From Paenibacillus sp. AN1007 (GTDB lineage Bacteria; Bacillota; Bacilli; Paenibacillales; Paenibacillaceae): a stretch of DNA of 64,000 nt. Within the stretch, counting starts at the first letter, position 1; each line of letters begins with the position of its first letter. Location of the stretch: positions 3,001,501-3,065,500 of the forward strand of contig NZ_CP159992.1 in the NCBI RefSeq assembly GCF_040702995.1, in the 5' to 3' direction. This document shows positions 1 through 9,546 of this stretch, piece after piece. Position numbers and translations under genes: made by a program. The notes beneath the pieces were generated by a model. It was not told the origin of the DNA and ran no database searches. It worked only from the letters and a program-made list of their open reading frames with translations.

Positions 1-1152
1 ATCAACATGTGTAAGACTGACATTGCATTCATGTTTCAACAGCTCTTCATTCGACATCGTTGTGCCATTTTTCATATTGAACGGATATGCACTTCCAACC
101 GCCAGATGGCAGGATGCATTTTCATCAATGCCGGTATTGTAGAAAATACGGTTCAGATTCGAGATTGGGGAATTATGGGGTACAAGCGCCACTTCTCCCA
201 GATAACGAGCACCTTCATCTGTCGCAAAAAGATTTTTCAAGTGCTCCTCGCCAGAAGCCGCTGTATACGCAACAACCTGACCCTCTTTAAATGTGATACG
301 CATCTGGTCTACCAACTGTCCATTCAGGTTCAGCGGCATCGTACTGCTCACATACCCGTTCACACCGCTGCGCTTAGGCATCGTGAACACTTCTTCTGTC
401 GGCATATTGGCTACGGTGTAGACCCCTTGTTTGTTTTCGCTGCCACCGCCGCCCCAGATATGATCATTAACCAGTTCAATCTTCAGATCGGTACCAGGTG
501 CACGATAGTGCAGGCTCTTGTAATTTTTCTCATTCAGCACTTCACTCATCTTATTCAGCGTCTCAAGATGATCTCTCCAGTTCTGTACGGCATCGCCGCC
601 ATCCACACGATTCATCTTGAAGATCGTATCCCACATAACGTTAATACGATCCTTCTCAGGAATATCGGCAAATACTTTATTTGCCCATGCTTTCGTTGGG
701 GCCTTGATCAGACACCAGCTAATTTCATGGTTACGGGTGTACTTGGAATATCCTTTACGCGCTTCCGCCGCTGCTTTCGTTGCACGCGATACCTTAGCCG
801 CTTCAATCCCGTTATACAGATCCGGGTCTGGTACTTTAATGGTCAGTGTCGCTCCCCCGGCTTCAGCGAACCGTTCCATCATGTCCCCTTTCCATGCCGG
901 ATAATAGTCAAAACTATCGTCCGATCCATGCTCAAACCGGCTGCGTGTAATGTGATCGTCCTCGAAATCCACTTGTACATAATGGGCCCCGGCTGCATAA
1001 GCTTTTTCAACGATCAGACGGGTAAACTCCAGCGTTTCGATTGGGGCTGTCACCAGCAGGTCTTGTCCCTTTTGAATGTTTACTCCGACTTTAACTACCA
1101 GTTCAGCATATTGTTCCAACGATTTTGCAAAAGACTGCTCAAATGAACTCAT
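1..1152 (-). CDS. ampS: M29 family aminopeptidase (AmpS type), 3' end off window
   Basis: Metal-dependent cytosolic aminopeptidase that removes N-terminal residues from peptides. The minus strand is open from an ATG at 1152 to the window edge (384 codons). The translation opens MSSFEQSFAKSLEQYAELVV and carries the M29 layout. The last three visible residues are H-V-D, matching the conserved metal-binding H-x-D near the C terminus, so only roughly 25-30 residues are missing (family about 410). A 379-codon open frame runs on the opposite strand over nearly the same span, but it has no recognisable protein character and is a shadow. The next minus-strand gene upstream ends at 1220, so the two could share a transcript. 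Confidence 0.9.
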   Translation of the reverse strand, partial: MSSFEQSFAKSLEQYAELVVKVGVNIQKGQDLLVTAPIETLEFTRLIVEKAYAAGAHYVQVDFEDDHITRSRFEHGSDDSFDYYPAWKGDMMERFAEAGGATLTIKVPDPDLYNGIEAAKVSRATKAAAEARKGYSKYTRNHEISWCLIKAPTKAWANKVFADIPEKDRINVMWDTIFKMNRVDGGDAVQNWRDHLETLNKMSEVLNEKNYKSLHYRAPGTDLKIELVNDHIWGGGGSENKQGVYTVANMPTEEVFTMPKRSGVNGYVSSTMPLNLNGQLVDQMRITFKEGQVVAYTAASGEEHLKNLFATDEGARYLGEVALVPHNSPISNLNRIFYNTGIDENASCHLAVGSAYPFNMKNGTTMSNEELLKHECNVSLTHVD

Positions 1153-1219
1153 GTGAATATCAACTCCTGCTTCGATTAGATTTAGTTTGGCTGTACTCCA
1201 GAGATCCACACGATGTGAA

Positions 1220-2833
1220 CTACCTGCTGCGTTTTTCCTGCTCACGCAGTTCGATCCGGCGAATTTTGCCCGAATTCGTTTTTGGCAGATCCGTCACAAA
1301 TTCAATTTTGCGCGGGTATTTATAAGGGGCTGTCCATTCCTTTACATGTCTCTGCAGCTCATGCGCCAGTTCGGTGGAAGCCTGCGATGCATCTCGCAGC
1401 ACCACAAACGCTTTGACCACATTACCCCGAATTTCATCCGGGCTTGCAACGACAGCACATTCCTTCACACTGGCATGTTTCATGAGTGCTTCCTCTACCT
1501 CAAACGGACCAATTGTATATCCCGAGCTGATGATGATATCGTCACTCCGCCCTTCAAACCAGAAGTAACCTTCCTCATCTTTGCTCGCCCGGTCACCTGT
1601 GACAAAATATTCTCCACGCTGATTCGCTTCCTTACGTCCTTCATCTTCATAATACGCACGGAACAAGGCCGGCATATCCTGATGCACAGCAATGTCACCC
1701 ACTTCGCCGGCAGGCAGCGGTTGTCCATTTTCACCGATGATCTCGATGAGTCCCGGAGTAATGGACTGTCCCATGGAACCAATGCGTACAGGTGCATCCT
1801 TCAAACTGCCGATCAGCAGTGTGCTTTCCGTCTGACCGTATCCATCCCGGATGGTCAGATCGAAATGGCGCTGGAAGATCTCGATGACTTCCTGATTCAG
1901 CGGTTCGCCGGCAGATACTGCGCTGCGCAGACGGGATAAATCATAGCGGCCAAGATCATCCGTTTTGGCCATCAGGCGGTATTCGGTTGGCGTGCAGCAG
2001 AGCACGTTAATGTGATGCTCCTGCATCAACTCCAGATAACGTCTAGGCTGGAATGAGCCGTTGTATACGAGGCCTGTTGCGCCTCTTCCGAGTACGGACA
2101 GGAACGGACTCCAGATCCATTTTTGCCACCCAGGCGCTGCGGTTGCCCAAACCGTATCCGAAGGCTGAATATCCAGCCATAACGACGATGCAATGCGCAG
2201 ATGAGCATAGCCCCAGCCGTGGCTGTGTACGACTCCTTTGGGATTTCCCGTTGTTCCGGAGGTATAAGCCAAAATCGCCATATCATCGCGATGCGTCTGT
2301 ACGGCGGCCATTTCTTCCGGCTGATTCTGCATCAATTGATGTACGTTAACCCAGCCTTCACCCGGCACGGTATGGTCACCGTCAGGTGATGCCACGATAC
2401 GATAAGCAAGCGCTGGTAAGTCGGCATTCATTTTTTCCACTTCGGATGTTGTCTCGGACCATACGATTACAGCCTTTGCTGAGGAATGCCGCAGACGATA
2501 CTCCAAATCTTTTGCACGCAGCATCTCCGAAGATGGGATCACCGAGATGCCAAGTTTCAGACAAGCAATGTATATGACATAGGCAATAATTCGGCGTGGT
2601 ACCATGACCAGCACCCGATCACCTTTCACCAGTCCAAGCTCACGCAGGCCTCCGGCCAGACGGTTGGCCTGCTTCAATAAATCACCATACGTAATCTCTT
2701 CCACTTCCTGTTGATCGCTGAGCCATCTAAGTGCAATCCGATCTGACGGGTGATTCTCCATCTCGGATGTCAAGTTATAGGTTTCAGGCGCAATCCACTG
2801 TTCAAAATTCACATGGAGCCTCTCCTTTATCAT
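1220..2833 (-). CDS. Acyl-CoA synthetase (AMP-forming), acetyl/medium-chain type
   Basis: Adenylate-forming enzyme that activates a carboxylic acid with ATP and transfers the acyl group to CoA (537 aa). All core motifs are visible: phosphate loop YTSGTTGNPKG at about 190-200, the A5 motif GYGQTE at 331-336, the hinge/A8 region GRSDDIIISSGY at about 428-439, and the A10 lysine K523 in KTNSGKIRR. Length and motif spacing fit the acetyl-CoA/medium-chain acyl-CoA ligase group (B. subtilis YtcI/AcsA-like). The substrate cannot be read from sequence; acetate, propionate or a branched short-chain acid are the usual options. The start is an ATG with a GGAGAGG-type ribosome site. It lies just upstream of the aminopeptidase gene. 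Confidence 0.93.
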   Translation of the reverse strand: MIKERLHVNFEQWIAPETYNLTSEMENHPSDRIALRWLSDQQEVEEITYGDLLKQANRLAGGLRELGLVKGDRVLVMVPRRIIAYVIYIACLKLGISVIPSSEMLRAKDLEYRLRHSSAKAVIVWSETTSEVEKMNADLPALAYRIVASPDGDHTVPGEGWVNVHQLMQNQPEEMAAVQTHRDDMAILAYTSGTTGNPKGVVHSHGWGYAHLRIASSLWLDIQPSDTVWATAAPGWQKWIWSPFLSVLGRGATGLVYNGSFQPRRYLELMQEHHINVLCCTPTEYRLMAKTDDLGRYDLSRLRSAVSAGEPLNQEVIEIFQRHFDLTIRDGYGQTESTLLIGSLKDAPVRIGSMGQSITPGLIEIIGENGQPLPAGEVGDIAVHQDMPALFRAYYEDEGRKEANQRGEYFVTGDRASKDEEGYFWFEGRSDDIIISSGYTIGPFEVEEALMKHASVKECAVVASPDEIRGNVVKAFVVLRDASQASTELAHELQRHVKEWTAPYKYPRKIEFVTDLPKTNSGKIRRIELREQEKRSR

Positions 2834-3136
2834 TCAAATATATACAAATTGAACCAAAGATGGTTTACACGGACACTTCGCTTTTTTTAGAAAGCTTTCA
2901 GGCGAACGCTTTGCTTTTTCAGCTTTTTTCTGTCCTCGTCGTTTCTTTGTCTAAAAATAGTTCAACTTATACAGCGTCATTATATTATACATCAAATCCT
3001 AGGACCAGGTACTATGAACAGCGCACTTTTTTGTAAAGAATATAAGAGAACGCTTTATTCACACACCGCTTCTCCGTTTTGGTCATTCACGTCTTTTTAG
3101 AAGTATCCTCCAAAATCGAACACCAAAACCCTCCGC
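2834..3136. other. Intergenic region upstream of acyl-CoA synthetase
   Basis: About 300 bases without a convincing gene. It must hold the promoter of the acyl-CoA synthetase on the minus strand. The stretch near 2880-2930 is rich in T runs around short GCTTT repeats. I could not assign a clear terminator for the upstream cupin gene or a clear -35/-10 pair. Confidence 0.4.
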
Positions 3137-3505
3137 TCATTCAGAAATTGGTTCTCTCACAGGCATGTGTACCGCAGGCGTTAATTCATCGCTCTCTATC
3201 ACAATCGCCGTCAAGCCAGCTGCCGTTTTGGTTTCATGCCATTCTTCTTTTGCCCAGAAAACAGCCTCTCCCGCTTTCACACGAACCTCATTTCCGTTCC
3301 CGCTTCTGACTTGACCCTCCCCTGACATAATGATCATGAGCTGCGGTGAAACTGCCTGATGATACCCGACAACACCATTAGCCGGTAAATGCATGCAGCC
3401 TATATGTGCATCTTTGCTGGTTTGAATGAGGCGGGACATCACAAAGTTGGAGTCAAATTTCGTAATCTGCATGCCAACCTCTTGATCAAATCGATAAAAT
3501 TCCAT
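3137..3505 (-). CDS. Small cupin-fold protein
   Basis: Single-domain cupin of 122 aa. The conserved beta-barrel pattern is visible as a glycine-rich turn MIIMSGEGQVRSGNG followed by VKAGEAVFWAKEEWHET. The first cupin motif keeps one histidine (GYHQAVSP), and the second ends with the usual W-H-E. A complete metal-binding triad is not obvious, so it may bind a ligand without metal or with an altered site. It begins at an ATG preceded by AAAGGGGA. It sits between the acyl-CoA synthetase and the aldo-keto reductase; a terminator at 3605-3638 separates it from the latter. Function unknown. Confidence 0.8.
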   Translation of the reverse strand: MEFYRFDQEVGMQITKFDSNFVMSRLIQTSKDAHIGCMHLPANGVVGYHQAVSPQLMIIMSGEGQVRSGNGNEVRVKAGEAVFWAKEEWHETKTAAGLTAIVIESDELTPAVHMPVREPISE

Positions 3506-3604
3506 AAGACATTCCCCTTTCTTTTCCTGCTGCTCCCATAACGAATTATTCCAGTATAAACGTTAGACTGACGCTTATGCCAGTTTCCTCCCCCCGCACC
3601 ATAC

Positions 3605-3638
3605 AAAAAGCACCTCTTCTCCATAGAGAAAAGGTACT
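3605..3638 (-). terminator. Rho-independent terminator after aldo-keto reductase gene
   Basis: On the minus strand a 13-bp stem with two G-U pairs (AGTACCTTTTCTC / GAGAAGAGGTGCT) and a 4-base loop is followed by five T residues. It lies about 20 bases after the stop codon of the reductase at 3659. Confidence 0.8.
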
Positions 3639-3658
3639 CGTTATACTTGTTATGACAT

Positions 3659-4663
3659 TCACCAAGGATAATTTCCAATTCCATCCAAGATGGAATCGAT
3701 CTCACTCAGCTCTGCCGCTGTGAGTTCAGGAGCTTTAAGCGCAGCAGCATTCTCTTCGATCTGGGATACCCTGCTGGCTCCGATTAATGCAGACGTAACC
3801 CGGTTACCGCGTAATACCCAGTTGAGTGCAAGCTGGGAAAGGGTCTGGTTTCTCCGCTCCGCTATCGCTTGCAGCGCTTCAAATTTAGCAATGCGTTCAT
3901 CGGTATAAGACTCTTTTTTCAGCGTTCCGGTTGGATTGCTGCGTTCCGCTTTAATTTTGTCCACATATTTATTGGTTAATTGACCGCGACCGAGTGGGCA
4001 AAAGGCGATGGAGCCTACACCCTGCTCATCCAGTACATCCTGCAGCCCATCCTCAATCCAGCGGTTTAACATCGAGTAGTTTGGCTGATGAACCAGACAA
4101 GGTGTTCCGAGTCGACGCAAAATAGTCACTGCTTCCTGGGTCTGTTGTGCATTATAGTTGGACAAGCCCACATAGAGCGCTTTTCCTTGACGTACGATGT
4201 GATCAAGCGCCATCATCGTCTCTTCCAGCGGTGTATCGGGGTCTGGGCGGTGATGATAGAAAATGTCCACATAGTCCAGTCCCATTCGGCGCAGGCTTTG
4301 ATCAAGACTGGCGATCAGGTTTTTGCGGGAACCCCACTCCCCGTATGGACCGTTCCACATATGATATCCCGCCTTGGAGGAGATCAGCAGCTCATCCCGG
4401 TAGGGACGCAGATGTTTGTGATAGATCACACCAAAGTTCTCTTCTGCCGATCCCGGGGGTGGTCCGTAATTATTGGCAAGATCAAAATGGGTGATTCCAA
4501 GATCGAACGCACGTAAAATCATCTCTTCCTGTACATCCTGCGTCCGGTTGCCGCCAAAATTCTGCCATAACCCGAGTGCAATCTGCGGCAGTTTAATGCC
4601 GGATTTACCGGAACGTACATAGTTCATGTCATCATATCGTTGTTCATTCGCAATATAAGGCAT
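3659..4663 (-). CDS. Aldo/keto reductase, YghZ (glyceraldehyde-3-phosphate reductase) type
   Basis: NADPH-dependent carbonyl reductase with the TIM-barrel AKR fold (334 aa). The catalytic tetrad is present: D61 and Y66 in FDLANNYG, K97 in SSKAG, and H138 in FYHHRPD. The N terminus YVRSGKSGIKLPQIALGLW and the GPPPGSAEENFG stretch are typical of the AKR14/YghZ subfamily, members of which reduce L-glyceraldehyde 3-phosphate and methylglyoxal. It is transcribed divergently from an AraC-type regulator at 4870, which may once have controlled it; that regulator is frameshifted here. Confidence 0.93.
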   Translation of the reverse strand: MPYIANEQRYDDMNYVRSGKSGIKLPQIALGLWQNFGGNRTQDVQEEMILRAFDLGITHFDLANNYGPPPGSAEENFGVIYHKHLRPYRDELLISSKAGYHMWNGPYGEWGSRKNLIASLDQSLRRMGLDYVDIFYHHRPDPDTPLEETMMALDHIVRQGKALYVGLSNYNAQQTQEAVTILRRLGTPCLVHQPNYSMLNRWIEDGLQDVLDEQGVGSIAFCPLGRGQLTNKYVDKIKAERSNPTGTLKKESYTDERIAKFEALQAIAERRNQTLSQLALNWVLRGNRVTSALIGASRVSQIEENAAALKAPELTAAELSEIDSILDGIGNYPW

Positions 4664-4869
4664 TCTTATTCACTCTTTTCTGTAAGGTTGGTCAAGCCAT
4701 AACTCCCTTTCATCTTAGTCATTATCCTGTAAGAACGGTATGGTTTATCACTATAATGATATGGAACAATGATTGTTATGATCTCATTCACATTTGAAAT
4801 AAAGTACCATTTCAAACCTTAGATATGTTAAAATGCAAGAATTGACCAACTCACACAGAGGTGAACGCC

Positions 4870-5707
4870 GTGATTACGTATATGTTCAAAAACAATCATT
4901 CTCAGGAGCTGCAGCTCCTTCATTATGGCACAGAGGCCTGTACACCTGGACACCATTTTGGCCCGGCGATGAGAGACTACTATAAAATTCATTATGTGCT
5001 GCAGGGCAAGGGTACTTTTGAAGTTTCGGGCAGGACGTATCATCTGCACAAAGGTCAAGGCTTCCTCATCGTTCCTCACTCCGTTGTACATTACAAAGCA
5101 GATCTGCATGATCCCTGGGAATACAGCTGGGTTGCATTTCAGGGTACCCACAGTGCTTCCTTTTTACAGCAGGCCGGTATGTCTGAGCTGCATCCTGTCT
5201 TTGATCTCGGTGATGAAGACGATGAGATGCGCTCATGTCTGCACCGGATTGTTCATTCCCGAACTGCACACAAAGGCTGGGAGATCAGTATGACGGGGTG
5301 GCTGTATCAATTTTTCGCGATTCTGATTGATCATGCTCATGCCGAGAACCTGCAGCCTGCCGTAGATTATGGTAAAGAAACGTATGTTACGCAGGTCATT
5401 GATTTTATCGAAATGAATTATGCTAACGCCGTTACCGTTCAGTCCATTGCTTCCCATGTCGGGCTGCAGACGCAGCTATCTGTGCTCACTCTTCAAAGAG
5501 CAGATCGGAAGCAGCATCCAATCTTATCTCGTCCATTACCGTATGCGCAGGGCAGCCGAACTGACGATGGATCTTAACCTGAGCATCGGCGATATCGCGC
5601 GTTCCGTCGGTTATTCAGACCAGCTTCTTTTCTCCAAAATGTTCAAAAAAGTAATGGGTGAGGCTCCAACCTATTATCGTAAAAACAAAACAGCACCTTC
5701 TCCGTAA
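4870..5707 (+). pseudogene. AraC family regulator, frameshifted in the DNA-binding domain
   Basis: Transcription factor with an N-terminal cupin-like AraC_binding domain (GHHFGPAMRDYYKIHYVLQG) and a C-terminal AraC HTH domain. The first frame runs to about codon 204, then changes frame: the peptide reads IASHVGLQ in the first frame and continues as RSYLCSLFKEQIGSSIQSYL in the +1 frame. Removing one base near 5470 (a cag-a-cgc context) restores one continuous protein of about 279 aa that ends at 5707. Left as is, the first frame ends at 5577 with an unrelated tail and lacks the second HTH. The GTG start at 4870 is chosen because AGAGGTG lies 6 bases upstream. Real mutation or sequencing error cannot be told apart here. 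Confidence 0.85.
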
Positions 5708-5767
5708 ACGCTATACAGGAAGATGCTGTCTATCATGATATGAAATTGGATAGAATCTCGGTAAAAA

Positions 5768-6166
5768 TTACACGTTTTCAGGCATGGCAATGCCTACAAC
5801 CTGCACTTTAACTTCTTTTACGATTACGCCTGCCATCTGCTCCACCGCCTGCTGTACATTATGCTGCAGTTCCTGGCAGACCTCGTGCATTTTGCGTCCG
5901 TACTGCACATTAATGCGCAGCTGAATCGACGCTTCATCATTTTGAATATGAACGTCGATTCCTTTTTGCAGACTTTTGCCGCTAATGCTCTTGGCAAGCC
6001 CTTCCGTCAATCCGACCGACATGGACGACACACCTGGAGTCGTTTGTGCTGCCATACCTACAAGTTTAGACACGACGTCATTGGAAATATGGATTGTCCC
6101 TAACTGAACCGCTGGAGGTGCAATATATTCTGCTTCCGGTACTTTTTTCTCAATCATTTCAGACAT
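5768..6166 (-). CDS. Asp23/Gls24 family envelope stress protein
   Basis: Alkaline-shock protein 23 family, 132 aa, related to B. subtilis YqhY. The family is cytoplasmic and membrane-associated and linked to envelope or lipid stress. The signature is clear: GTIHISNDVVSKLVGMAAQ, then GVSSMSV and VQYGRKMHEVCQELQHNV. It starts at an ATG with AGGAGAGG upstream. It stands alone between the broken AraC gene (convergent) and the AI-2E permease. No catalytic role is expected. Confidence 0.9.
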   Translation of the reverse strand: MSEMIEKKVPEAEYIAPPAVQLGTIHISNDVVSKLVGMAAQTTPGVSSMSVGLTEGLAKSISGKSLQKGIDVHIQNDEASIQLRINVQYGRKMHEVCQELQHNVQQAVEQMAGVIVKEVKVQVVGIAMPENV

Positions 6167-6286
6167 AAGTTCCTCTCCTTATGATCTTTTTTTGGGGATG
6201 TTCTAAGTATGGATGTTATCCCTTCTATTCTACCACGGTTTACGCACAGTTACATTTCTGCACTCTAAGTGCGTTAGCGAAGGGTG

Positions 6287-7369
6287 TTAGGCGTTCTGCC
6301 ACTTCTCTTTGAAGAACATCTGATAGATTCGAACCAGCAATATTTTTACAATCATATACACTGGAATAATAACGAGAATACCGATAATTCCGCCCAGATC
6401 CCCGGCACCGAGGACAAGTATAATGGTCGTCAGCGGGTGGATATCCAGCTTTTTTCCGAATACGTACGGCGCAACGAGATTATCTTGAATCTGCTGGGAT
6501 ACGAGAATGATAACCAGTGACCAGATGGCAACCGATGGTGATACGACCAGCCCCATAATCACGATAGGAATGGAAGACACAATGGCTCCGATGAAAGGTA
6601 CAAAGTTCATGATCACCGCCACCACGGTCAACAGCAGCGCATACGGAAGGCCAATGAGCAGAAAACCAATATACATCAGCACTCCAAGAGCAAGATTGAC
6701 TAATACTCTACCTACAATAAATCCACTTAAAGCCTGATCGATCTCAAGCACCACTTCACGGCTGTCCTTCTGGAAACGTTTAGGGGCAATGTTCACCAGT
6801 TTACGTCCAAACAGCTTGTCCTGTTTCAGCATATAAAAGAGAATGATCGGAAATGTAAACAGGATGATTGCAAAACCGGAAATGAGCGAGATCAGTCCGC
6901 TCACATAATTGGTTACAAACGTAAAACCTTTATTGATGTACTCTGTAACCTGTGATAATGGTGTCGTATCGTTCGGGAACAGCGCCTGAATCGCTCCGTT
7001 CTGCTCCAGTTCTCTTAGCTGCAGACTGAGTGAGTTCAGCAGATTGGGGGCATTCTCTACCAGATTAACCAGCTGCTCACGCAGCGATGGCCACAACCCT
7101 ACAATAAACAGGACGCCCAGTGCAAGAGCCACGACGTAAATCAGCAAAATGCTCAGTGTGCGATTCAAATATTTTAACTGCTCCATCGTTTTCACGAGCG
7201 GCCGCAGCAGGTAATAAAAGAATACGGACAGCATCATCGGCACGGTAATCACCGTAACCATTGTGACAAGCGGCTGAAAGATAAAGCTCACACGTGATAA
7301 TAAATAGATATTAACCAAAATTAGGGCCAGTGCAATACTAAACCGGACAAACGAGCTGCCTTTAAACAA
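6287..7369 (-). CDS. AI-2E family transporter (PerM/YtvI-like)
   Basis: Polytopic membrane protein of the UPF0118/AI-2E exporter family, 360 aa, with about eight transmembrane segments and a long soluble region near residues 90-150. Family members have been tied to autoinducer-2 export, Na+/H+ exchange or sporulation (YtvI); the substrate here is unknown. A GTG at 7384 is in frame, but the run GGAGGGG lies six bases before a TTG at 7369, so that TTG is the more likely start (protein MFKGSSFVRFSIALALILV). No partner gene is evident. Confidence 0.88.
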   Translation of the reverse strand: MFKGSSFVRFSIALALILVNIYLLSRVSFIFQPLVTMVTVITVPMMLSVFFYYLLRPLVKTMEQLKYLNRTLSILLIYVVALALGVLFIVGLWPSLREQLVNLVENAPNLLNSLSLQLRELEQNGAIQALFPNDTTPLSQVTEYINKGFTFVTNYVSGLISLISGFAIILFTFPIILFYMLKQDKLFGRKLVNIAPKRFQKDSREVVLEIDQALSGFIVGRVLVNLALGVLMYIGFLLIGLPYALLLTVVAVIMNFVPFIGAIVSSIPIVIMGLVVSPSVAIWSLVIILVSQQIQDNLVAPYVFGKKLDIHPLTTIILVLGAGDLGGIIGILVIIPVYMIVKILLVRIYQMFFKEKWQNA

Positions 7370-7509
7370 TAATTTCCCCTCCACATCGCCATTCTTTATT
7401 CTGCTTCTATCTTGTGTCTATTTATTATTACTATATAACAACTCCCTTCATTCCTACTATTCCTTCTATCTTATGTGCTGCTTATATCTTCCTTATTTCG
7501 ATCTTACCT

Positions 7510-7544
7510 AAAAAAGAAAAAGCCCTGACCTCCCGGCCAAGGCT
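7510..7544 (-). terminator. Terminator of BceAB-type transporter operon
   Basis: A 10-bp stem (AGCCTTGGCC / GGTCAGGGCT, two G-U pairs) with a GGGA loop, followed on the minus strand by TTTTTCTTTTTT. It lies about 40 bases beyond the stop of the permease gene at 7582. Confidence 0.85.
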
Positions 7545-7581
7545 GATAAAAGCGGTGAAGTATATTATGTGCACTGCTCAT

Positions 7582-9546
7582 TTACACCAGCTTTGAATAC
7601 ATATGACGCAGATAACGCCAACGTACCAGTGCAAAGAATACAATCTGCATCGAGACAAACACCATGAAGATACGAAGGCTGTGCTCCAGAACGGAGAACT
7701 GAACCAACTGATAGAGCGCCGTAAATGCCACCGTGCTGTGAATTAATGCTACCAGAAGCGGCAGGAAAAACATAAGCAGCAGCTGTCTTGTTACGATTTT
7801 GCGAAGTTCCGGGCGGCTGAGTCCCATTTTCCCAATCATGCGATACTGTGCCTCATCTCGCTCCAAATCTGCATACAGCCTGAAATAGGTGAAACTCGCC
7901 GCGAAGGTGAAGAATACGATACCGATCAATCCACTTACGATGAGAATAATGCCATTGGTTTGTTTATTATTCAGCCAGTCCACGACAAGAGAATTGAACT
8001 GAACATATCCCTTCTCCGGGCGGTCTTTCTCAATCGTCTCCAGCAATTCCGGAGCAAAACTGCGCGTCGACATCCAGTCTTTTACCACAAAAAACGTCGT
8101 CTGATCGGAGTAAAAATCAATATCCATCTTAATCTCTGCAATGTATGCTTCTCGAATCTTGGAATACAGGTCATCAGAAACAACGTAGACGCCCGCCTCA
8201 CCATCCATCGGAAACACGATATCGGCTGCCGGTGGCAGCATCTGCACTTGTATATGCTGCTGTTCACCAACATACAAGTCAGCGGAGTATGGGTAACTGT
8301 CCTCTTTCGTATCTAACAGTTTATTGCGTGCTGTAATATTGGGTGCTGTATTAAACGCCAGATCATTGCGATCCAGTACCCGTTCTTCATAACCAAGTGC
8401 TTTGGCGAGTCGGTTATATTCACTGAGTTTTACGATATAGTTGTTATTGTTCTCATAGAGTGGCTGATAACTACCTTTCACATATGGAACTTCGCGATTA
8501 ACCAGGGTCTCTTCAATTTTTCGGATCTGACGATCAATGACCGCTGAATCCGTAAAGCCTGAGTTCGTATAAGTAAAAGCATATGGATTCGTCATGGAAG
8601 ACAGCCTTGGATCACCTATAGTCAGCATGCTGCCAATGCCTGTAAACGCGGAAGCAGAGATAACACTGACCATAAAAAACATCACGGCATTATCTTTCAT
8701 GCGATAGGTAAGCTCGGACAGGAAGAGCAGATTGGTTTTACGTAAAAATAACCCTTCATTCTTTTTCAGTGCCCGAATGACATACACGCTAAGCTGCGTA
8801 AACAGTAGATACGTACCTGCAATAACACTAAGCACACTGCCAAAAAGCAAAGGGAAAATATACGAACCCCAAGCAAAAATAAATACGCCGGTATATCCTC
8901 CACCAATCAACACAATTGAGAGCAGCGCAAGCAAGCTTGATGCTTTAGGTTCAGGCTTTGGTTTTTCCTCCGACTTCACCAGATCAATCAGCGTTCCCTT
9001 ACGGATCAACAATGACGATGATAGAGCAATGACCACAAAGAGCAGCAGAAACGCTCCAGCTGTTAAGAGGATTCCTTTGAGAGGAAAATAAAATTTCAGA
9101 CTATTCTCCACCGCAAGCATGGAACCGCAAATGAGCAAAACTAATTTACCAAATATGAGTCCAAGTCCGATACCTGCCACGATGGAGGCTAAGCCAATAC
9201 ACATATTTTCCATAAACAAAAGCCGGTTCATCTGTTTCCGAGTCATGCCGAGGATCAGGAAGATACCAAATTCCTTCTTCCGAGTCTTCAGAAATGAACC
9301 GACCGAATACAGCAGAAACAGGAAAGAGAATATGAAAATAATGATTTCGGCAATCATCAGTCCCTGGTTGGCAAGCACCGTCACCGTCTGTGACGAACCT
9401 TTCAAACCATCTTTTAAGTCTGGATGAAACAGCAGCAGGGCATAGATAAAAAAGATCATGACCGAGAATGTGCTGCTTAGAAAATGAGCCAGATAAATCC
9501 GTTTGTTTCGAACAACGTTATTAATGGCGAACTGGCGAAAATTCAT
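7582..9546 (-). CDS. BceB-type ABC transporter permease
   Basis: Permease of the antimicrobial-peptide detoxification ABC family (BceB/PsdB/YtsD), 654 aa. Visible features are an N-terminal MacB/FtsX-like segment (MNFRQFAINNVVRNKRIYLAHFLSS), about ten membrane spans, and one large extracytoplasmic loop between spans 7 and 8 (about residues 300-520). That loop is the hallmark of the family and takes part in peptide or lipid-cycle sensing. The gene overlaps the 3' end of the ATPase gene by 26 bases, so the two are translated together. With the kinase/regulator pair upstream it should form a flux-sensing module against cell-wall-targeting peptides; the actual drug is unknown. Confidence 0.93.
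   Translation of the reverse strand: MNFRQFAINNVVRNKRIYLAHFLSSTFSVMIFFIYALLLFHPDLKDGLKGSSQTVTVLANQGLMIAEIIIFIFSFLFLLYSVGSFLKTRKKEFGIFLILGMTRKQMNRLLFMENMCIGLASIVAGIGLGLIFGKLVLLICGSMLAVENSLKFYFPLKGILLTAGAFLLLFVVIALSSSLLIRKGTLIDLVKSEEKPKPEPKASSLLALLSIVLIGGGYTGVFIFAWGSYIFPLLFGSVLSVIAGTYLLFTQLSVYVIRALKKNEGLFLRKTNLLFLSELTYRMKDNAVMFFMVSVISASAFTGIGSMLTIGDPRLSSMTNPYAFTYTNSGFTDSAVIDRQIRKIEETLVNREVPYVKGSYQPLYENNNNYIVKLSEYNRLAKALGYEERVLDRNDLAFNTAPNITARNKLLDTKEDSYPYSADLYVGEQQHIQVQMLPPAADIVFPMDGEAGVYVVSDDLYSKIREAYIAEIKMDIDFYSDQTTFFVVKDWMSTRSFAPELLETIEKDRPEKGYVQFNSLVVDWLNNKQTNGIILIVSGLIGIVFFTFAASFTYFRLYADLERDEAQYRMIGKMGLSRPELRKIVTRQLLLMFFLPLLVALIHSTVAFTALYQLVQFSVLEHSLRIFMVFVSMQIVFFALVRWRYLRHMYSKLV

Noticed and set aside
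7..1146. 379-codon open frame on the plus strand
   Set aside because: It is antisense to the M29 aminopeptidase, which has clear family motifs; the plus-strand translation is Cys/His/Ile-rich without domains, and no ribosome site precedes it.
5686..5745. Terminator after the AraC gene
   Set aside because: CAGCA.CTTC and GAAG.TGCTG arms exist but the loop is long and no T run follows.
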